In this document: positions 48,021-57,699 of the stretch, piece by piece
Layout: each line of letters begins with the position of its first letter
How positions within the stretch are numbered: the stretch's first letter is position 1
Assembly: GCA_016650125.1 (NCBI GenBank)
Contig: JAENWT010000002.1
Location: 124,001-188,000 of the forward strand
From: Thermoleophilia bacterium
GTDB lineage: Bacteria > Actinomycetota > Thermoleophilia > Solirubrobacterales > 70-9
Length of the DNA: 64,000 bases
Direction: 5' to 3'
Made by a program: the position numbers and the translations under genes
The notes under the pieces: model-generated
The model's input: only the letters and a program-made list of their open reading frames with translations
Databases searched by the model: none
Told to the model about the DNA's origin: nothing

Positions 48021-48488
48021 ATGTCCGACCGAGACCTTTTTGCCAACTTCGCTCGCATGCGCCGCGAGATGGATGAGATGCTTGGCGGCACTTGGGGCCG
48101 CGCCAGCTACATCAGCCGCCGGGCCAACGGATTCGCGCCGAACGTCGACGTCTACTACTGCGGTGAACCGCAGCGGGCCGTGGTCAAGTGCGACCTCTCC
48201 GGGATCGACCTGGCGAGCGTTGGCATCGAGGTCAGCGGCCGCCAGCTGGCCATCATCGGTGAGCGCCCGGTCCAGGAGACCGAAGGGCGCGTCTACCAGC
48301 AGGTGGAGATCCCGACTGGGCCGTTCCGCCACATCGTCGAGCTCCAGGTCGACGTCGAATCGGATCGGGCCAGCGCCACTTACGAAGACGGCGTGCTGCG
48401 GGTCGAACTGCCGCTGCGCGACGAGGCCGAAGTCACCCGCCGGGTGCCGGTGGACAGGGCTGCCGAGAAGCCGGAAATCGATGGCTGA
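48021..48488 (+). CDS. Hsp20/alpha-crystallin family small heat-shock protein
   Basis: A 155-residue holdase chaperone. The alpha-crystallin domain is at about 40-135: PNVDVYYCGEPQRAVVKCDL, ISVEVSGRQLAIIGERPVQE-like strands, QQVEIPTGPFRHIVEL, and YEDGVLRVELPL with the G-x-L motif. Its end overlaps the lon start by 8 bases, coupling a holdase with the main unfolded-protein protease. No CIRCE or HspR box was seen upstream. Confidence 0.9.
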   Translation: MSDRDLFANFARMRREMDEMLGGTWGRASYISRRANGFAPNVDVYYCGEPQRAVVKCDLSGIDLASVGIEVSGRQLAIIGERPVQETEGRVYQQVEIPTGPFRHIVELQVDVESDRASATYEDGVLRVELPLRDEAEVTRRVPVDRAAEKPEIDG

Positions 48489-50916
48489 ACAGGATCCACA
48501 GACCTCGGCCGGGTTGCCGCTGGCCGCCGAGTCGGTGCCGGTCCTCGAGGTCGTCGAGAGCCCTGACGAAGACGAGGCGATCCGCGCGACCGAGACCCTG
48601 CCGGACGCGATGCCGGTGCTGCCGCTGCGCGACACCGTGGCCTATCCAGACACCCTGGCTCCGCTCGGCGTCGGCCAGGAGCGCTCGATCAAGCTGGTCG
48701 ATGACGTGCTTGCCGCCAACCGCATGCTGGTCATGGTCGCTTCCCGCGAGGCCGAGGAAGACGCGCCCGGTCCGGATCAGCTCTACGACGTCGGCGTGGT
48801 CGGAGTCGTCACCCGCATGCTCAAGGTCCCGGACGGGACGATCAGGGTCCTGATCCAGGGCAGCCAGCGGGTCGAGCTCGGCCCCTATGTGGCCGAGAAG
48901 CCGTACCTGGTCGCCCGGATCAAGGAGATCCCCGACATCGTCGAGGAGAGCCCGGAACTCGAGGCGCTGACCCGTAACGTCCAGCGCACCTTCTCCGAGA
49001 TCATCGAGCAGATCCCGTACCTGCCGGAAGAGCTCCAGATGGCGGTCACCAACGTCGACGAACCCTCGGCCCTTTCGCACCTGATCGCCGGTGCGCTGCG
49101 CATCTCGACCGAGGAGAAGCAGTCACTGCTCGAAGAGGTTGACGTGACCAGACGCCTGCGCAAGCTCTCCGAGATCCTTGCCCGCGAGCTCGAAGTGATC
49201 CAGCTCGGCTCTCAGATCCAGTCCGAGGTCCAGTCCTCGATCGACAAGGGGCAGCGCGAGTACTTCCTTCGTGAGCAGCTGAAGGCGATTCAGACCGAGC
49301 TCGGCGAAGAGGACGAGCAGGTGGCCGAAGCGAACGAGCTGCGCGAGCGCATCGAGGCCGCGAACCTGCCCGAGCACGCCCTCCAGGCGGCCGAACGCGA
49401 GCTCTCGCGGCTCGAGAAGCTGCCACCCGCCGCCGCCGAGCACGGCGTCATCCGGACTTACCTCGAGTGGCTGGTCGAGCTGCCCTGGGACAAGGAGAGC
49501 GAGGACAACCTCGACATCGAGCACGCCAGGAAGGTGCTCGACGACGACCACTACGACATGGAGAAGATCAAGGACCGGATCCTCGAATACCTCGCGGTGC
49601 GCAAACTCAACCCGGACTCGCCGGGCCCGATCCTGTGTTTCGTCGGCCCGCCCGGCGTCGGCAAGACCAGCCTCGGCAAGTCGATCAGTCGGGCGCTCGG
49701 CCGGAAGTTCGAGCGGATATCGGTCGGCGGGGTGCGCGACGAAGCCGAAATCCGCGGTCACCGCCGCACCTACATCGGGGCGATGCCCGGCACGATCATC
49801 CGGGCGCTGCGCGACGCCGGCTCGAACAACCCCGTCTTCATGATCGACGAGATCGACAAGATGGGCTCGGACTTCCGCGGCGATCCCTCGTCGGCGATGC
49901 TCGAGGTACTCGACCCGTCGCAGAACGACTCCTTCCGTGATCACTACCTCGATGTCACCTACGACCTCTCCGACGTGATGTTCATCGCCACGGCGAACGT
50001 GCTCGACACGATTCCGGGCCCGCTGCGCGATCGCATGGAGATGATCCAGCTCTCCGGTTACACGGCCGACGAGAAGCGCCACATCGCGCGGCGCTATCTG
50101 GTGCCGCGCCAGATCAAGGCCAACGGACTGAAGAGCGGACAGATCTCGTTTACTGACCCGGCGCTGACCGCAATCATCGAGGAATACACCCGGGAAGCCG
50201 GTGTGCGCAACCTCGAACGCGAGATCGGCACTGTTTGCCGCAAGGTGGCCCGGGTATTTGCGGAAAATGACGGCACGGGCAAGAAGGTCAAAGTTTCCGG
50301 CAAGCGGGTTCGCGAGCTTCTCGGCCGCCGCCGGGTCTTTTCCGAAAGCCGCCGCCGTACCAAGGTCCCGGGCGTTTCCACGGGGCTTGCCTGGACACCG
50401 ACCGGAGGCGACGTGCTCTTCCTCGAGGCGACCGCGATGCCCGGGAGCGGCAAGCTCGTGATCACCGGTCAGCTCGGCGATGTCATGAAGGAGTCGGCCC
50501 AGGCCGCGCTCTCCTACGTGCGGGCCAATGCCGGGAAGGTGGCGCCGGACGTCGATGAGAAATGGTTCGCCAAGCACGACATCCACATCCACGTGCCGGC
50601 CGGCGCGGTGCCCAAGGACGGGCCGTCCGCCGGGGTGGCGATCACCGTCGCCCTGGTCTCCCTGATCACCGGGCGCCCCGTCAAGAACGACGTGGCGATG
50701 ACCGGTGAGGTGACCCTGACGGGCCTGGCCCTGCCGATCGGCGGGGTCAAGGAAAAGTCGCTGGCCGCCCAGCGTGCCGGGATCAAAATGGTCATCCTTC
50801 CGAGCCGGAACGAGGGTGACGTCGAAGAGATCCCGGAGCACGAACGGGCCGACATAGAGTTTCGTTACGCGAGCAAGGTAGGCGAGGCGCTGGAAATTGC
50901 ACTGGAACCAAAGTAG
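48481..50916 (+). CDS. lon: ATP-dependent protease La
   Basis: An 811-residue protease degrading misfolded and regulatory proteins. The substrate-binding LON domain is about 42-240 (VLPLRDTVAYPDTLAPL). The AAA+ module has Walker A GPPGVGKT (388-395) and Walker B FMIDEIDKMG. The protease domain has catalytic Ser716 in PKDGPSAG and Lys759 in GGVKEKS, the same 43-residue spacing as E. coli. ATG 48481 lies inside the end of hsp20. Confidence 0.96.
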   Translation: MAEQDPQTSAGLPLAAESVPVLEVVESPDEDEAIRATETLPDAMPVLPLRDTVAYPDTLAPLGVGQERSIKLVDDVLAANRMLVMVASREAEEDAPGPDQLYDVGVVGVVTRMLKVPDGTIRVLIQGSQRVELGPYVAEKPYLVARIKEIPDIVEESPELEALTRNVQRTFSEIIEQIPYLPEELQMAVTNVDEPSALSHLIAGALRISTEEKQSLLEEVDVTRRLRKLSEILARELEVIQLGSQIQSEVQSSIDKGQREYFLREQLKAIQTELGEEDEQVAEANELRERIEAANLPEHALQAAERELSRLEKLPPAAAEHGVIRTYLEWLVELPWDKESEDNLDIEHARKVLDDDHYDMEKIKDRILEYLAVRKLNPDSPGPILCFVGPPGVGKTSLGKSISRALGRKFERISVGGVRDEAEIRGHRRTYIGAMPGTIIRALRDAGSNNPVFMIDEIDKMGSDFRGDPSSAMLEVLDPSQNDSFRDHYLDVTYDLSDVMFIATANVLDTIPGPLRDRMEMIQLSGYTADEKRHIARRYLVPRQIKANGLKSGQISFTDPALTAIIEEYTREAGVRNLEREIGTVCRKVARVFAENDGTGKKVKVSGKRVRELLGRRRVFSESRRRTKVPGVSTGLAWTPTGGDVLFLEATAMPGSGKLVITGQLGDVMKESAQAALSYVRANAGKVAPDVDEKWFAKHDIHIHVPAGAVPKDGPSAGVAITVALVSLITGRPVKNDVAMTGEVTLTGLALPIGGVKEKSLAAQRAGIKMVILPSRNEGDVEEIPEHERADIEFRYASKVGEALEIALEPK

Positions 50917-50968
50917 GGTGCGACCGGTATTCTCGAAATACAGTTGACCAGATCAAGCGAGGGACGAC

Positions 50969-51424
50969 ATGGCTAAAGACATTCCAAGCAGGGCCGGGCA
51001 GGCATACGCCGCAGCCCGTGAAAATCAGTACGTCCGCCGTCTGATCGAGGACGAAGAGCTGCGCGACAGCATTGCCGCCGCCTACTTCTCCGGGCGCAAG
51101 GCTTTCGACCGCGCCACCTCGAGCCGCGCCGGCGCCGTCGATTCGGTCGCCAACGACAAGAAGGTCAAGCGCGAGCTGAAGAACGCAACCGAGGCCCTGA
51201 AGGACGCGACCGAACGGCTCCGTAAGCCGAAGCGCAAGGGCCATCCCTTCCGCAACCTGCTCGCCGTCGGCCTGCTGACCGGTGGTCTGGTGCTGGTTTT
51301 CTCCGAGACCGCGCGCAAGACCCTGCTCGACACGGTCTTCGGCGCCGAAGAGGAGTTCGTCTACACTTCGACGACCGCCTCCGATGGTGCTCCGCAGACC
51401 AACGGGACGCCGGTCGGCGACTGA
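50969..51424 (+). CDS. small membrane protein with basic helical domain
   Basis: A 151-residue protein. Residues 1-95 are charged and helical (RAGQAYAAARENQYVRRLI, KRELKNATEALKDATERLRK). One membrane helix is at about 97-114 (NLLAVGLLTGGLVLVFS). The tail is acidic and Thr-rich. It may be a stress-related envelope protein placed after lon. Not recognised. Confidence 0.65.
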   Translation: MAKDIPSRAGQAYAAARENQYVRRLIEDEELRDSIAAAYFSGRKAFDRATSSRAGAVDSVANDKKVKRELKNATEALKDATERLRKPKRKGHPFRNLLAVGLLTGGLVLVFSETARKTLLDTVFGAEEEFVYTSTTASDGAPQTNGTPVGD

Positions 51425-51434
51425 GTTAGAAATA

Positions 51435-51474
51435 AGGCATCCAAGTCGCTTCGCTTCGCTGTGCGACTTGGATG
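51435..51474. repeat. dispersed hairpin repeat, family 2 copy 2
   Basis: CATCCAAGTCGC (51438-51449) and GCGACTTGGATG (51463-51474) form a perfect 12-pair stem on a 13-base loop. 18 bases (51455-51472) are identical to 25289-25306. It follows the membrane protein gene by 10 bases and may end its transcript. Confidence 0.6.
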
Positions 51475-51582
51475 GTGGCCTCCTGCTGCGAACCGACGGA
51501 GAGTAAGTCCAACGCCTTTCGGCGCTGGAAGTAGTGACCGTCGGTCTCAACTATCCAAGTTTCCCTAGTATCCCGCGTTCTC

Positions 51583-53415
51583 ATGGAGCGCCGGGAAGAC
51601 ATACGAAATATCGCGATCGTGGCCCACGTTGACCACGGCAAGACGACGCTGGTCGATGCCATGCTCTGGCAGTCCGGTGCCTTTCGCAAGGGCCAGGACG
51701 TCAATGAGCGGGTCATGGATTCGATGGATCTCGAGCGCGAAAAGGGCATCACGATCCTCGCCAAGAACACGGCGGTGCGCTACGAAGGCGTGAAGATGAA
51801 CATCATCGACACGCCCGGGCACGCCGACTTCGGCGGCGAAGTCGAGCGCGGACTGACCATGGTCGACGGGGTGCTGCTGCTGGTCGATTCTTCGGAAGGA
51901 CCGCTGCCGCAGACCCGTTTCGTGCTCGGCAAGGCGCTCGAGGCCGGGCTGCCGGTGATCCTGGTCGTCAACAAGGTCGACCGCCCTGACGCCCGCATCG
52001 ACGATGTCGTCGACGAGGTCTACGAACTCTTCATGGATCTCGGCGCCGAAGGTGACCAGATCGAATTCCCGATCGTCTACACCAACGCAAAGGCCGGTTG
52101 GGCCTCGATGACCCAGGGCGAAGAAGGCACCGACCTGGCGCCCTTGATGGACCTGATGACCAGCTATATCCCGGCTCCGGAATATGACCCGGACCACCCG
52201 ATGCAGGCTTACGTGACCAATCTCGACGCATCCCCTTACCTCGGTCGCCTGGCGCTCTGCCGGGTCCGGCACGGGACGATCAAATCCGGCGCCAAAGTTG
52301 CCTGGTGCCGGGCCAATGGTGAGATCGAACAGGCCACCATCTCCGAACTCTTCGTGACCGAAGCCCTCGACCGCGTGCCCGCCGACGAAGTCGGCCCGGG
52401 TGAGATCATCGCCGTTGCCGGTATCCCCGAGATCACGATCGGCGAGACGCTCGCCGACCTCGACGACCCGCGGCCGCTGCCGGTGATCGACGTCGACGAA
52501 CCGTCACTTTCGATCGTCGTCGGCCAGAACACTTCGCCGATGGCCGGACGCGAAGGCGACAAGGTGACCGCCCGTCAGATCCAGAGCCGGCTCGAACAGG
52601 AACTGCTCGGCAACGTGGCGATCCGTGTGCTGCCGACCGAACGTCCCGACGCTTGGGAAGTCCAGGGCCGGGGAGAGCTCCAGCTGGTGGTCCTGCTCGA
52701 GATCATGCGCCGTGAAGGCTTCGAGCTGACCGCCGGTCAGCCGAAGGTACTCACCCGCGAAATCGACGGCGTCATGAACGAGCCGATGGAACGCCTCGTG
52801 ATCGACGTGCCGGAAGAGTTCGTCGGTTCGGTCACGCAGCTGCTGGCCGCGCGCAAGGGCCGCATGGAGAACATGACCGCACAGTCGGACACCCGTAATC
52901 GTCTCGACTACGTGATCCCGGCCCGCGGGCTGGTCGGCTTTCGCACCGAGTTCCTGACCGAGACCCGCGGCACCGGCATCCTCCACCACGTCTTTGAAGG
53001 CTGGGCCCCGTGGGCCGGCGACATCACCACCCGCAGCACCGGCTCACTCGTCGCCGACCGCAAGGGCGCGACCGCCAGCTTCGGCCTCTTCAACCTCCAG
53101 GAGCGCGGCAGCCTGTTCGTCGGTCCCGGCGAAGAGGTCTACGAAGGCATGATCGTCGGCGAGCACGCCCGCGCCAACGATCTTGACGTGAACGCGGTCA
53201 AGGAGAAGCAGCTGACGAACATGCGCGCTTCGTCCTCCGACGTGCTCGTGCGGCTGACCCCGCCGCGGCCGTTGACGCTCGAATCGGCGGTCGAATTCCT
53301 CCGCACCGACGAGTGCGTCGAGATCACACCCGAGTCGATCCGCCTGCGCAAGGTCGACCTCGACAAGAACGACCGGGTCAAAGCCGCCCGGAAGATCAAG
53401 AACCTCTCGCGCTGA
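51583..53415 (+). CDS. typA: ribosome-associated translational GTPase TypA/BipA
   Basis: A 610-residue EF-G-like GTPase. G1 is [10 protein letters not shown] (about 12-21), G3 [17 protein letters not shown]4 NKVDRPDAR. After domain II come EF-G-like domains III and V and the TypA C-terminal domain ([39 protein letters not shown]). The family assists ribosome assembly and stress adaptation. It is followed by the channel gene 25 bases later. Confidence 0.96.
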   Translation: MERREDIRNIAIVAHVDHGKTTLVDAMLWQSGAFRKGQDVNERVMDSMDLEREKGITILAKNTAVRYEGVKMNIIDTPGHADFGGEVERGLTMVDGVLLLVDSSEGPLPQTRFVLGKALEAGLPVILVVNKVDRPDARIDDVVDEVYELFMDLGAEGDQIEFPIVYTNAKAGWASMTQGEEGTDLAPLMDLMTSYIPAPEYDPDHPMQAYVTNLDASPYLGRLALCRVRHGTIKSGAKVAWCRANGEIEQATISELFVTEALDRVPADEVGPGEIIAVAGIPEITIGETLADLDDPRPLPVIDVDEPSLSIVVGQNTSPMAGREGDKVTARQIQSRLEQELLGNVAIRVLPTERPDAWEVQGRGELQLVVLLEIMRREGFELTAGQPKVLTREIDGVMNEPMERLVIDVPEEFVGSVTQLLAARKGRMENMTAQSDTRNRLDYVIPARGLVGFRTEFLTETRGTGILHHVFEGWAPWAGDITTRSTGSLVADRKGATASFGLFNLQERGSLFVGPGEEVYEGMIVGEHARANDLDVNAVKEKQLTNMRASSSDVLVRLTPPRPLTLESAVEFLRTDECVEITPESIRLRKVDLDKNDRVKAARKIKNLSR

Positions 53416-53440
53416 GGCCGACCCGCCTTATGCTGGCCCG

Positions 53441-55348
53441 ATGAAATCGTCGGCCACGAGGCGTCAGCGGCTCCGCTACGCCTTTGACAACGTCATGTCG
53501 CGGGGCACCCCCGCGCTGATTCTCGCCCTGGCGATCCTGACCGTCGCCCTGATCGCCGTATTCGCTCTGATCATCCAGGTCTTCAGCCTCGGCCCGGACC
53601 AAACGGGACCGCACTCCGGCGTCGTCGGCGAGACCTTCTACACCCTTCTTCACGCCCTGGATCCCGGCACAATCGCCAACGATGGCGGAACCTGGAGGTT
53701 CCTGCTGGTGATGCTCCTGGTCACCTTCGGGGGACTACTGATCTTCAGTGCCCTGATCGGCGTCATCTCGACCGGTCTCGACGCCAGGTTCCAGGACCTG
53801 CGCAAGGGCCGCTCCCTCGTTATCGAAAAAGACCACACCCTTATTCTGGGCTGGGGCAAGCCGGTATTCACGATCCTCTCCGAACTCGACATCGCCTGCG
53901 AAGGGGAAAAGGACCCGGTGGCGGTCGTGCTCTCGGAGACCGACAAGGTCGAGATGGACGACACCCTGCGCGAACGGCTGGACCTCAAGAACTTGCGGGT
54001 CGTGACCAGGACCGGCAGTCCCATAGACCTCGACGACCTCGCCCTGGTGCGGCCGGAACTGGCCTGTTCGACGATTGTTCTGGCTCCCGAGGACGAATCG
54101 GAACCCGACTCTCACGTGATCAAGTCGATCCTGGCGCTCACCCAGATCCTCGGTGACCGCAACCCCAACCGGGGAATCGTCGCCGAGATCTCGGATCCGG
54201 CCAACCTCGCACCGGCCCGGCTGGCCGGCGGAGAGAGAGCGGTACTGCTCGACCGCCGTGAGACCGTGGCCAAGCTGCTGGTCCAGGCCGCCCGGCAGAC
54301 CGGCATCTCGATCGCGGTCCAGGAGCTGCTCGACTTCGACGGCCACGAGATCTACATCGAGGAATCACCCGAACTGGCCGGTCAGACTTTCGGGGCAGCC
54401 CTGCTCGCGCTCGAGGACTGCGCGGTGATCGGCCTGCTCGACAACGAGCATCGGGTCGAGATCAATCCGCCGTCGGAGCGCGTGATCGCCCCTGGGGAGA
54501 AGCTGATCGCGATCGCTGAGGATGACGTCGTCCTCGAGCGCCGGACTGCCACCGCCGAGGTCTTCGACGAAGCCCAGATCGTCGATCTGGTTGCCGATCC
54601 ACCGGTCGCGGAGCGGGTGCTCATCCTCGGATGGAACGGCGGCGCCCCTTCGGTGATCGAACACTTCGACGCGTTCCTCGATGAAGGATCCGAGATCGAA
54701 GTGGTTCTCGAACCCGGGGTGGAGATCCTTCCCGGTGAAGAATCGATCAGCCGCCGGTGCCGCGCGAAGATCGACTTCCGGCGGGCGCGCACGACCGACC
54801 GGTCGGTGCTCGACAGCCTGAATCTGGAGCAGACGGACCACGTGATGGTCCTGGCCTGCTCGGATGAACTGGACGCGCAGCGGGCGGATGCCCGGACCCT
54901 GGTGACGCTGCTCCACCTGAGGGAGATCGAGCAAAGTCTGACTTCGGGCTACTCGATCGTCACCGAGATGGTCGACGAGCGCAGCCGCCAGCTCGCCCAA
55001 GTCGCTCACGTCGACGACGTGATCGTCAGTGAGAACATCATCAGCCTCCTGTTCGCCCAGATCTCGCAGAATCGCCACCTGGCCGACGTTTTCACTCAGC
55101 TCTTTTCGCCCGAAGGCAGCGAGATCTACCTCAAGCCGGCCAACCGTTACGCGGTCGCCGGCACGAAGGTCACCTTCGCGACCCTGGTCGAAGCGGCGCG
55201 CAGGCAGGGGGAGTGTGCGATCGGATACCGCAGTGCCACTGGTGCGGTCGAGAATCCGGCCGACTACGGAATGACGGTCAATCCGCCGAAGTCGGCGCGT
55301 TTCGAGATCCAGCCGGAAGATTGCCTGATCGTCCTCGCCGAGGACTGA
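53441..55348 (+). CDS. CASTOR/POLLUX-like ion channel with RCK-type domains
   Basis: A 635-residue protein. Two N-terminal membrane helices (about 27-51 and 87-110) flank a pore segment TFYTLLHALDPGTIANDGG. Then come TrkA-N-like domains: DHTLILGWGKPVFTILSEL (about 128) and RVLILGWNGGAPSVIEHFD (about 388), plus a C-terminal domain ending in PEDCLIVLAED. The order matches plant CASTOR/POLLUX and actinobacterial relatives, which pass cations. A hairpin lies 38 bases after the stop. Confidence 0.85.
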   Translation: MKSSATRRQRLRYAFDNVMSRGTPALILALAILTVALIAVFALIIQVFSLGPDQTGPHSGVVGETFYTLLHALDPGTIANDGGTWRFLLVMLLVTFGGLLIFSALIGVISTGLDARFQDLRKGRSLVIEKDHTLILGWGKPVFTILSELDIACEGEKDPVAVVLSETDKVEMDDTLRERLDLKNLRVVTRTGSPIDLDDLALVRPELACSTIVLAPEDESEPDSHVIKSILALTQILGDRNPNRGIVAEISDPANLAPARLAGGERAVLLDRRETVAKLLVQAARQTGISIAVQELLDFDGHEIYIEESPELAGQTFGAALLALEDCAVIGLLDNEHRVEINPPSERVIAPGEKLIAIAEDDVVLERRTATAEVFDEAQIVDLVADPPVAERVLILGWNGGAPSVIEHFDAFLDEGSEIEVVLEPGVEILPGEESISRRCRAKIDFRRARTTDRSVLDSLNLEQTDHVMVLACSDELDAQRADARTLVTLLHLREIEQSLTSGYSIVTEMVDERSRQLAQVAHVDDVIVSENIISLLFAQISQNRHLADVFTQLFSPEGSEIYLKPANRYAVAGTKVTFATLVEAARRQGECAIGYRSATGAVENPADYGMTVNPPKSARFEIQPEDCLIVLAED

Positions 55349-55385
55349 CCGGACTGAGGACCAAGCAGCTTTTCCAATGGGAGAA

Positions 55386-55413
55386 GGCAGTGAGACCGGG
55401 GGGTCTCACTGCC
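55386..55413. terminator. perfect 12-pair hairpin between convergent genes
   Basis: GGCAGTGAGACC (55386-55397) and GGTCTCACTGCC (55402-55413) flank GGGG. It is probably a terminator for the channel gene, but followed by C-rich sequence instead of T. Confidence 0.6.
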
Positions 55414-55521
55414 AGCCCCCCTGCTCTTTCGTCCTGCCTTGCATCCCTCCCCGGCAAGTTGGACTTGGCTATATAACCAGCCCAGGACGCCGGGGTTGCG
55501 GTCTTGGTACGAAAAGTGTTT

Positions 55522-56808
55522 TCAACCGTGAGTGAAGACCTTGCGGAAGGTGTTGATGGCCCGCGGTGAGCCCTTCGGGGTGAGCTTCCTGGTGGCCACG
55601 GACTTGATCGGATTCTTTGAGTTCATGGCGATTGCGACCCATTCGCCCCAGTCGGTCCGGAGGGTCAGGTCAGGGTCGCTTGCGAGACCGGCCACGGCGC
55701 GGGTCGAACCGTTGTCGACCACCAGGTGCCAAGGGTCGGCGTCGGTGAACTGCCACTGCGTGGTGAAGGCCCCGGCCTCGGCACCCTTCGAGTTTGCGGT
55801 GCGCGAGACCATGTCGAAGAAGAGTTCCTGGACCTCAGGCGAGGAATCCGGGTTGTCACTCGGCTCGCCGCTGACGCCGGCCAGCAGCAGCGTGACCTGT
55901 CGCTTCGCGGTCTCCTCGACCGGCATGTCGTGGTCGAATGGCCAGACGTCGGCCGGCATCTCTTCGAGCGGGAAGCCGATCGTCTTCCAGCGCTGCCTGA
56001 TCAGCTTCAGCCCGAAGCCGAAAATGTCCTCGAGGGTGAAGCCCCAGCACTCGGTGTAGGCGCGGTCGTAGTCGGGCGGGCAGAAGACCGCCAGGGCATG
56101 CTGGTTCACCTCGCGGAGGATTTCGACGATCGCGGCCTTGCATTCGTCGGACTGCGGCACGATCTCGGAGAGGGTCTTGACGCCGTACGCGATGTGGCGC
56201 TGCTCATCCCGGGAGACGTTGCCCATCCCTTCGCTGAACCCGGGCATCGAGCCGTCCTTGTTGAAGAAGTCCTCGATGTAGTGCTGGCCGGGCTGGGCCA
56301 GAGTTCCTTCGACGACCATGTGGTAGAGCGTCACCGCCTGCGCGAACTTGGGCAGCGAGCGGTCGGCCCGCAGCTCGTCGGCCATCTGGTCGAGCCGTTC
56401 GAAGACGTGACGGTAGCCCCAGCCGAGCTGGGGGAGGGTGCTTTCGAGGGTGTCCGAGATGCTGTCGCCGGCGCCGAGGACTTCCTTGAAGAAGCGGTGG
56501 AAGTGGACCGCGTGGCGGGCCTCGTCGACCTGCTGGGTGGCCAGGAAGTAGGCCTGCTCCTCGGTCGGGGCGGCGTCGATGTAGGGAGAAAGGTTGTCGG
56601 TGACCGAGTCCTCGCCGTAGAAGAACATCGAATACATCCAGAGGGCGGACTTGCGCTGCATGTCGGTGAGCTCGTCCCAGCCTTCGCGATCCCGGGAATA
56701 GTCCAGTCCCATGGCGCTCCAGTTGTTCTCCTCCCAGCGCCGGTACAGGTCGACGTAGGTGATGTTGCCGGCGGTATTGCCTTTGGGCTCGGCTGCTGCG
56801 ACTGACAT
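55522..56808 (-). CDS. R2-like diiron protein fused to an SCP2 sterol/lipid-binding domain
   Basis: A 428-residue protein. Residues 20-300 are a ribonucleotide-reductase-R2/R2lox-like four-helix domain with a full diiron ligand set: Glu66 (FYGED), Glu96 and His99 (QVDEARHA), Glu167 (HMVVEGTL), Glu202 and His205 (DEQRHIAYG). Residues about 320-428 (ADPWHLVVDNGSTRAVAG, LTLRTDWGEWVAIAMNSKNP) are an SCP2 lipid-binding domain. The R2lox group binds fatty acids, so oxidation of a lipid is plausible. It is divergent from a TetR gene with an operator between them. Confidence 0.85.
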   Translation of the reverse strand: MSVAAAEPKGNTAGNITYVDLYRRWEENNWSAMGLDYSRDREGWDELTDMQRKSALWMYSMFFYGEDSVTDNLSPYIDAAPTEEQAYFLATQQVDEARHAVHFHRFFKEVLGAGDSISDTLESTLPQLGWGYRHVFERLDQMADELRADRSLPKFAQAVTLYHMVVEGTLAQPGQHYIEDFFNKDGSMPGFSEGMGNVSRDEQRHIAYGVKTLSEIVPQSDECKAAIVEILREVNQHALAVFCPPDYDRAYTECWGFTLEDIFGFGLKLIRQRWKTIGFPLEEMPADVWPFDHDMPVEETAKRQVTLLLAGVSGEPSDNPDSSPEVQELFFDMVSRTANSKGAEAGAFTTQWQFTDADPWHLVVDNGSTRAVAGLASDPDLTLRTDWGEWVAIAMNSKNPIKSVATRKLTPKGSPRAINTFRKVFTHG

Positions 56809-56926
56809 CTGGCTCTCCTCGGTGGAAAATTAGATATTCCGTTGAGTCCCTTTTGCGCTTTCCGGAGCCATTTGTTCGGGTTTTGTGCGGTGGGGACCCA
56901 AGGGGGGTCTTGCAATTGCCAGAAGT

Positions 56927-56950
56927 CTAACTGACTGACTGGTCAGTTAG
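56927..56950. promoter_or_regulatory. TetR-type palindromic operator
   Basis: CTAACTGAC and GTCAGTTAG are perfect inverted arms around TGACTG, with an internal TGACTGACTGGTCA. It lies 14 bases before the TetR start and 119 before the diiron gene start. Its place predicts autoregulation and control of the diiron gene. Confidence 0.75.
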
Positions 56951-56963
56951 TAGGGTGGGTGTT

Positions 56964-57698
56964 GTGAGTGGTACCCCCACCAAGAGGCCAGGCCCCGTCG
57001 TGGCTCCGACGGGCGCCCCTGCGTTCGCCTCCCCCGTGGCTCCGGCTCCCCGCCGGCGGCTGCCTGCCGCCGAGCGCCGGGAACTGATCCTCGAAGCGGC
57101 GATCGACGCTTTCGCCGACACCGGCTACCACCAGACCTCGCTCGACGAGGTGGCGCGCCGGGCCGGTGTGTCCAAGGCCTTGATCTACGACCACTTCTCC
57201 TCCAAGCAGGAGCTCTACCGCGAGTTGCTGGAGACGTACGTCCACGAACTGCTCGAGCGCGTGGGCTCGGCGGCGATGTCGATCCCGGAGGGTGGTGAGA
57301 CCCGGCTGATCGCCGGCATCGAGGGCTTTCTCGAGTTCGTCGACGAGCGCCGCGACGCCTGGCGGATGCTGATCCGGAACCGGGCCAGCGACGATGTCGC
57401 CGACTCCTTCGAGCGGCTCTTTGATGAAGTGGCCGCGATGATCGGCTCGCTGATGGCCGAGGAGATGCCGCCTTCGATCATGCCCGAAGGCGTCGAGTTC
57501 GACCTGGTCGTCGAAGCCACCTCACGCCAGCTGCTGGGATCGATCACCTCGATCGCCAACTGGTGGGACGAGCACCGGGAGATTCCGCGGGACCAGGTGA
57601 TGGCGATGATCATGGAGTTCGCCTGGGTCGGCCTCGAGCGGGCCTCGGCCGGCGAGCGCTGGAACCCGGAGAGCCTCGCGGAGACTCCCGGCCCCTGA
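56964..57698 (+). CDS. TetR/AcrR-family regulator
   Basis: About 244 residues from GTG 56964, which has GGGTGGG upstream; GTG 56955 is also open. A Pro/Ala-rich N-terminal extension (PTKRPGPVVAPTGAPAFASP) precedes the HTH (TSLDEVARRAGVSKALIYDH, about 57-76). The ligand domain follows. It probably binds the palindrome at 56927 and controls the opposite diiron/SCP2 gene; a lipid or acyl-CoA ligand is a guess. Confidence 0.88.
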   Translation: MSGTPTKRPGPVVAPTGAPAFASPVAPAPRRRLPAAERRELILEAAIDAFADTGYHQTSLDEVARRAGVSKALIYDHFSSKQELYRELLETYVHELLERVGSAAMSIPEGGETRLIAGIEGFLEFVDERRDAWRMLIRNRASDDVADSFERLFDEVAAMIGSLMAEEMPPSIMPEGVEFDLVVEATSRQLLGSITSIANWWDEHREIPRDQVMAMIMEFAWVGLERASAGERWNPESLAETPGP

Positions 57699-57699
57699 C

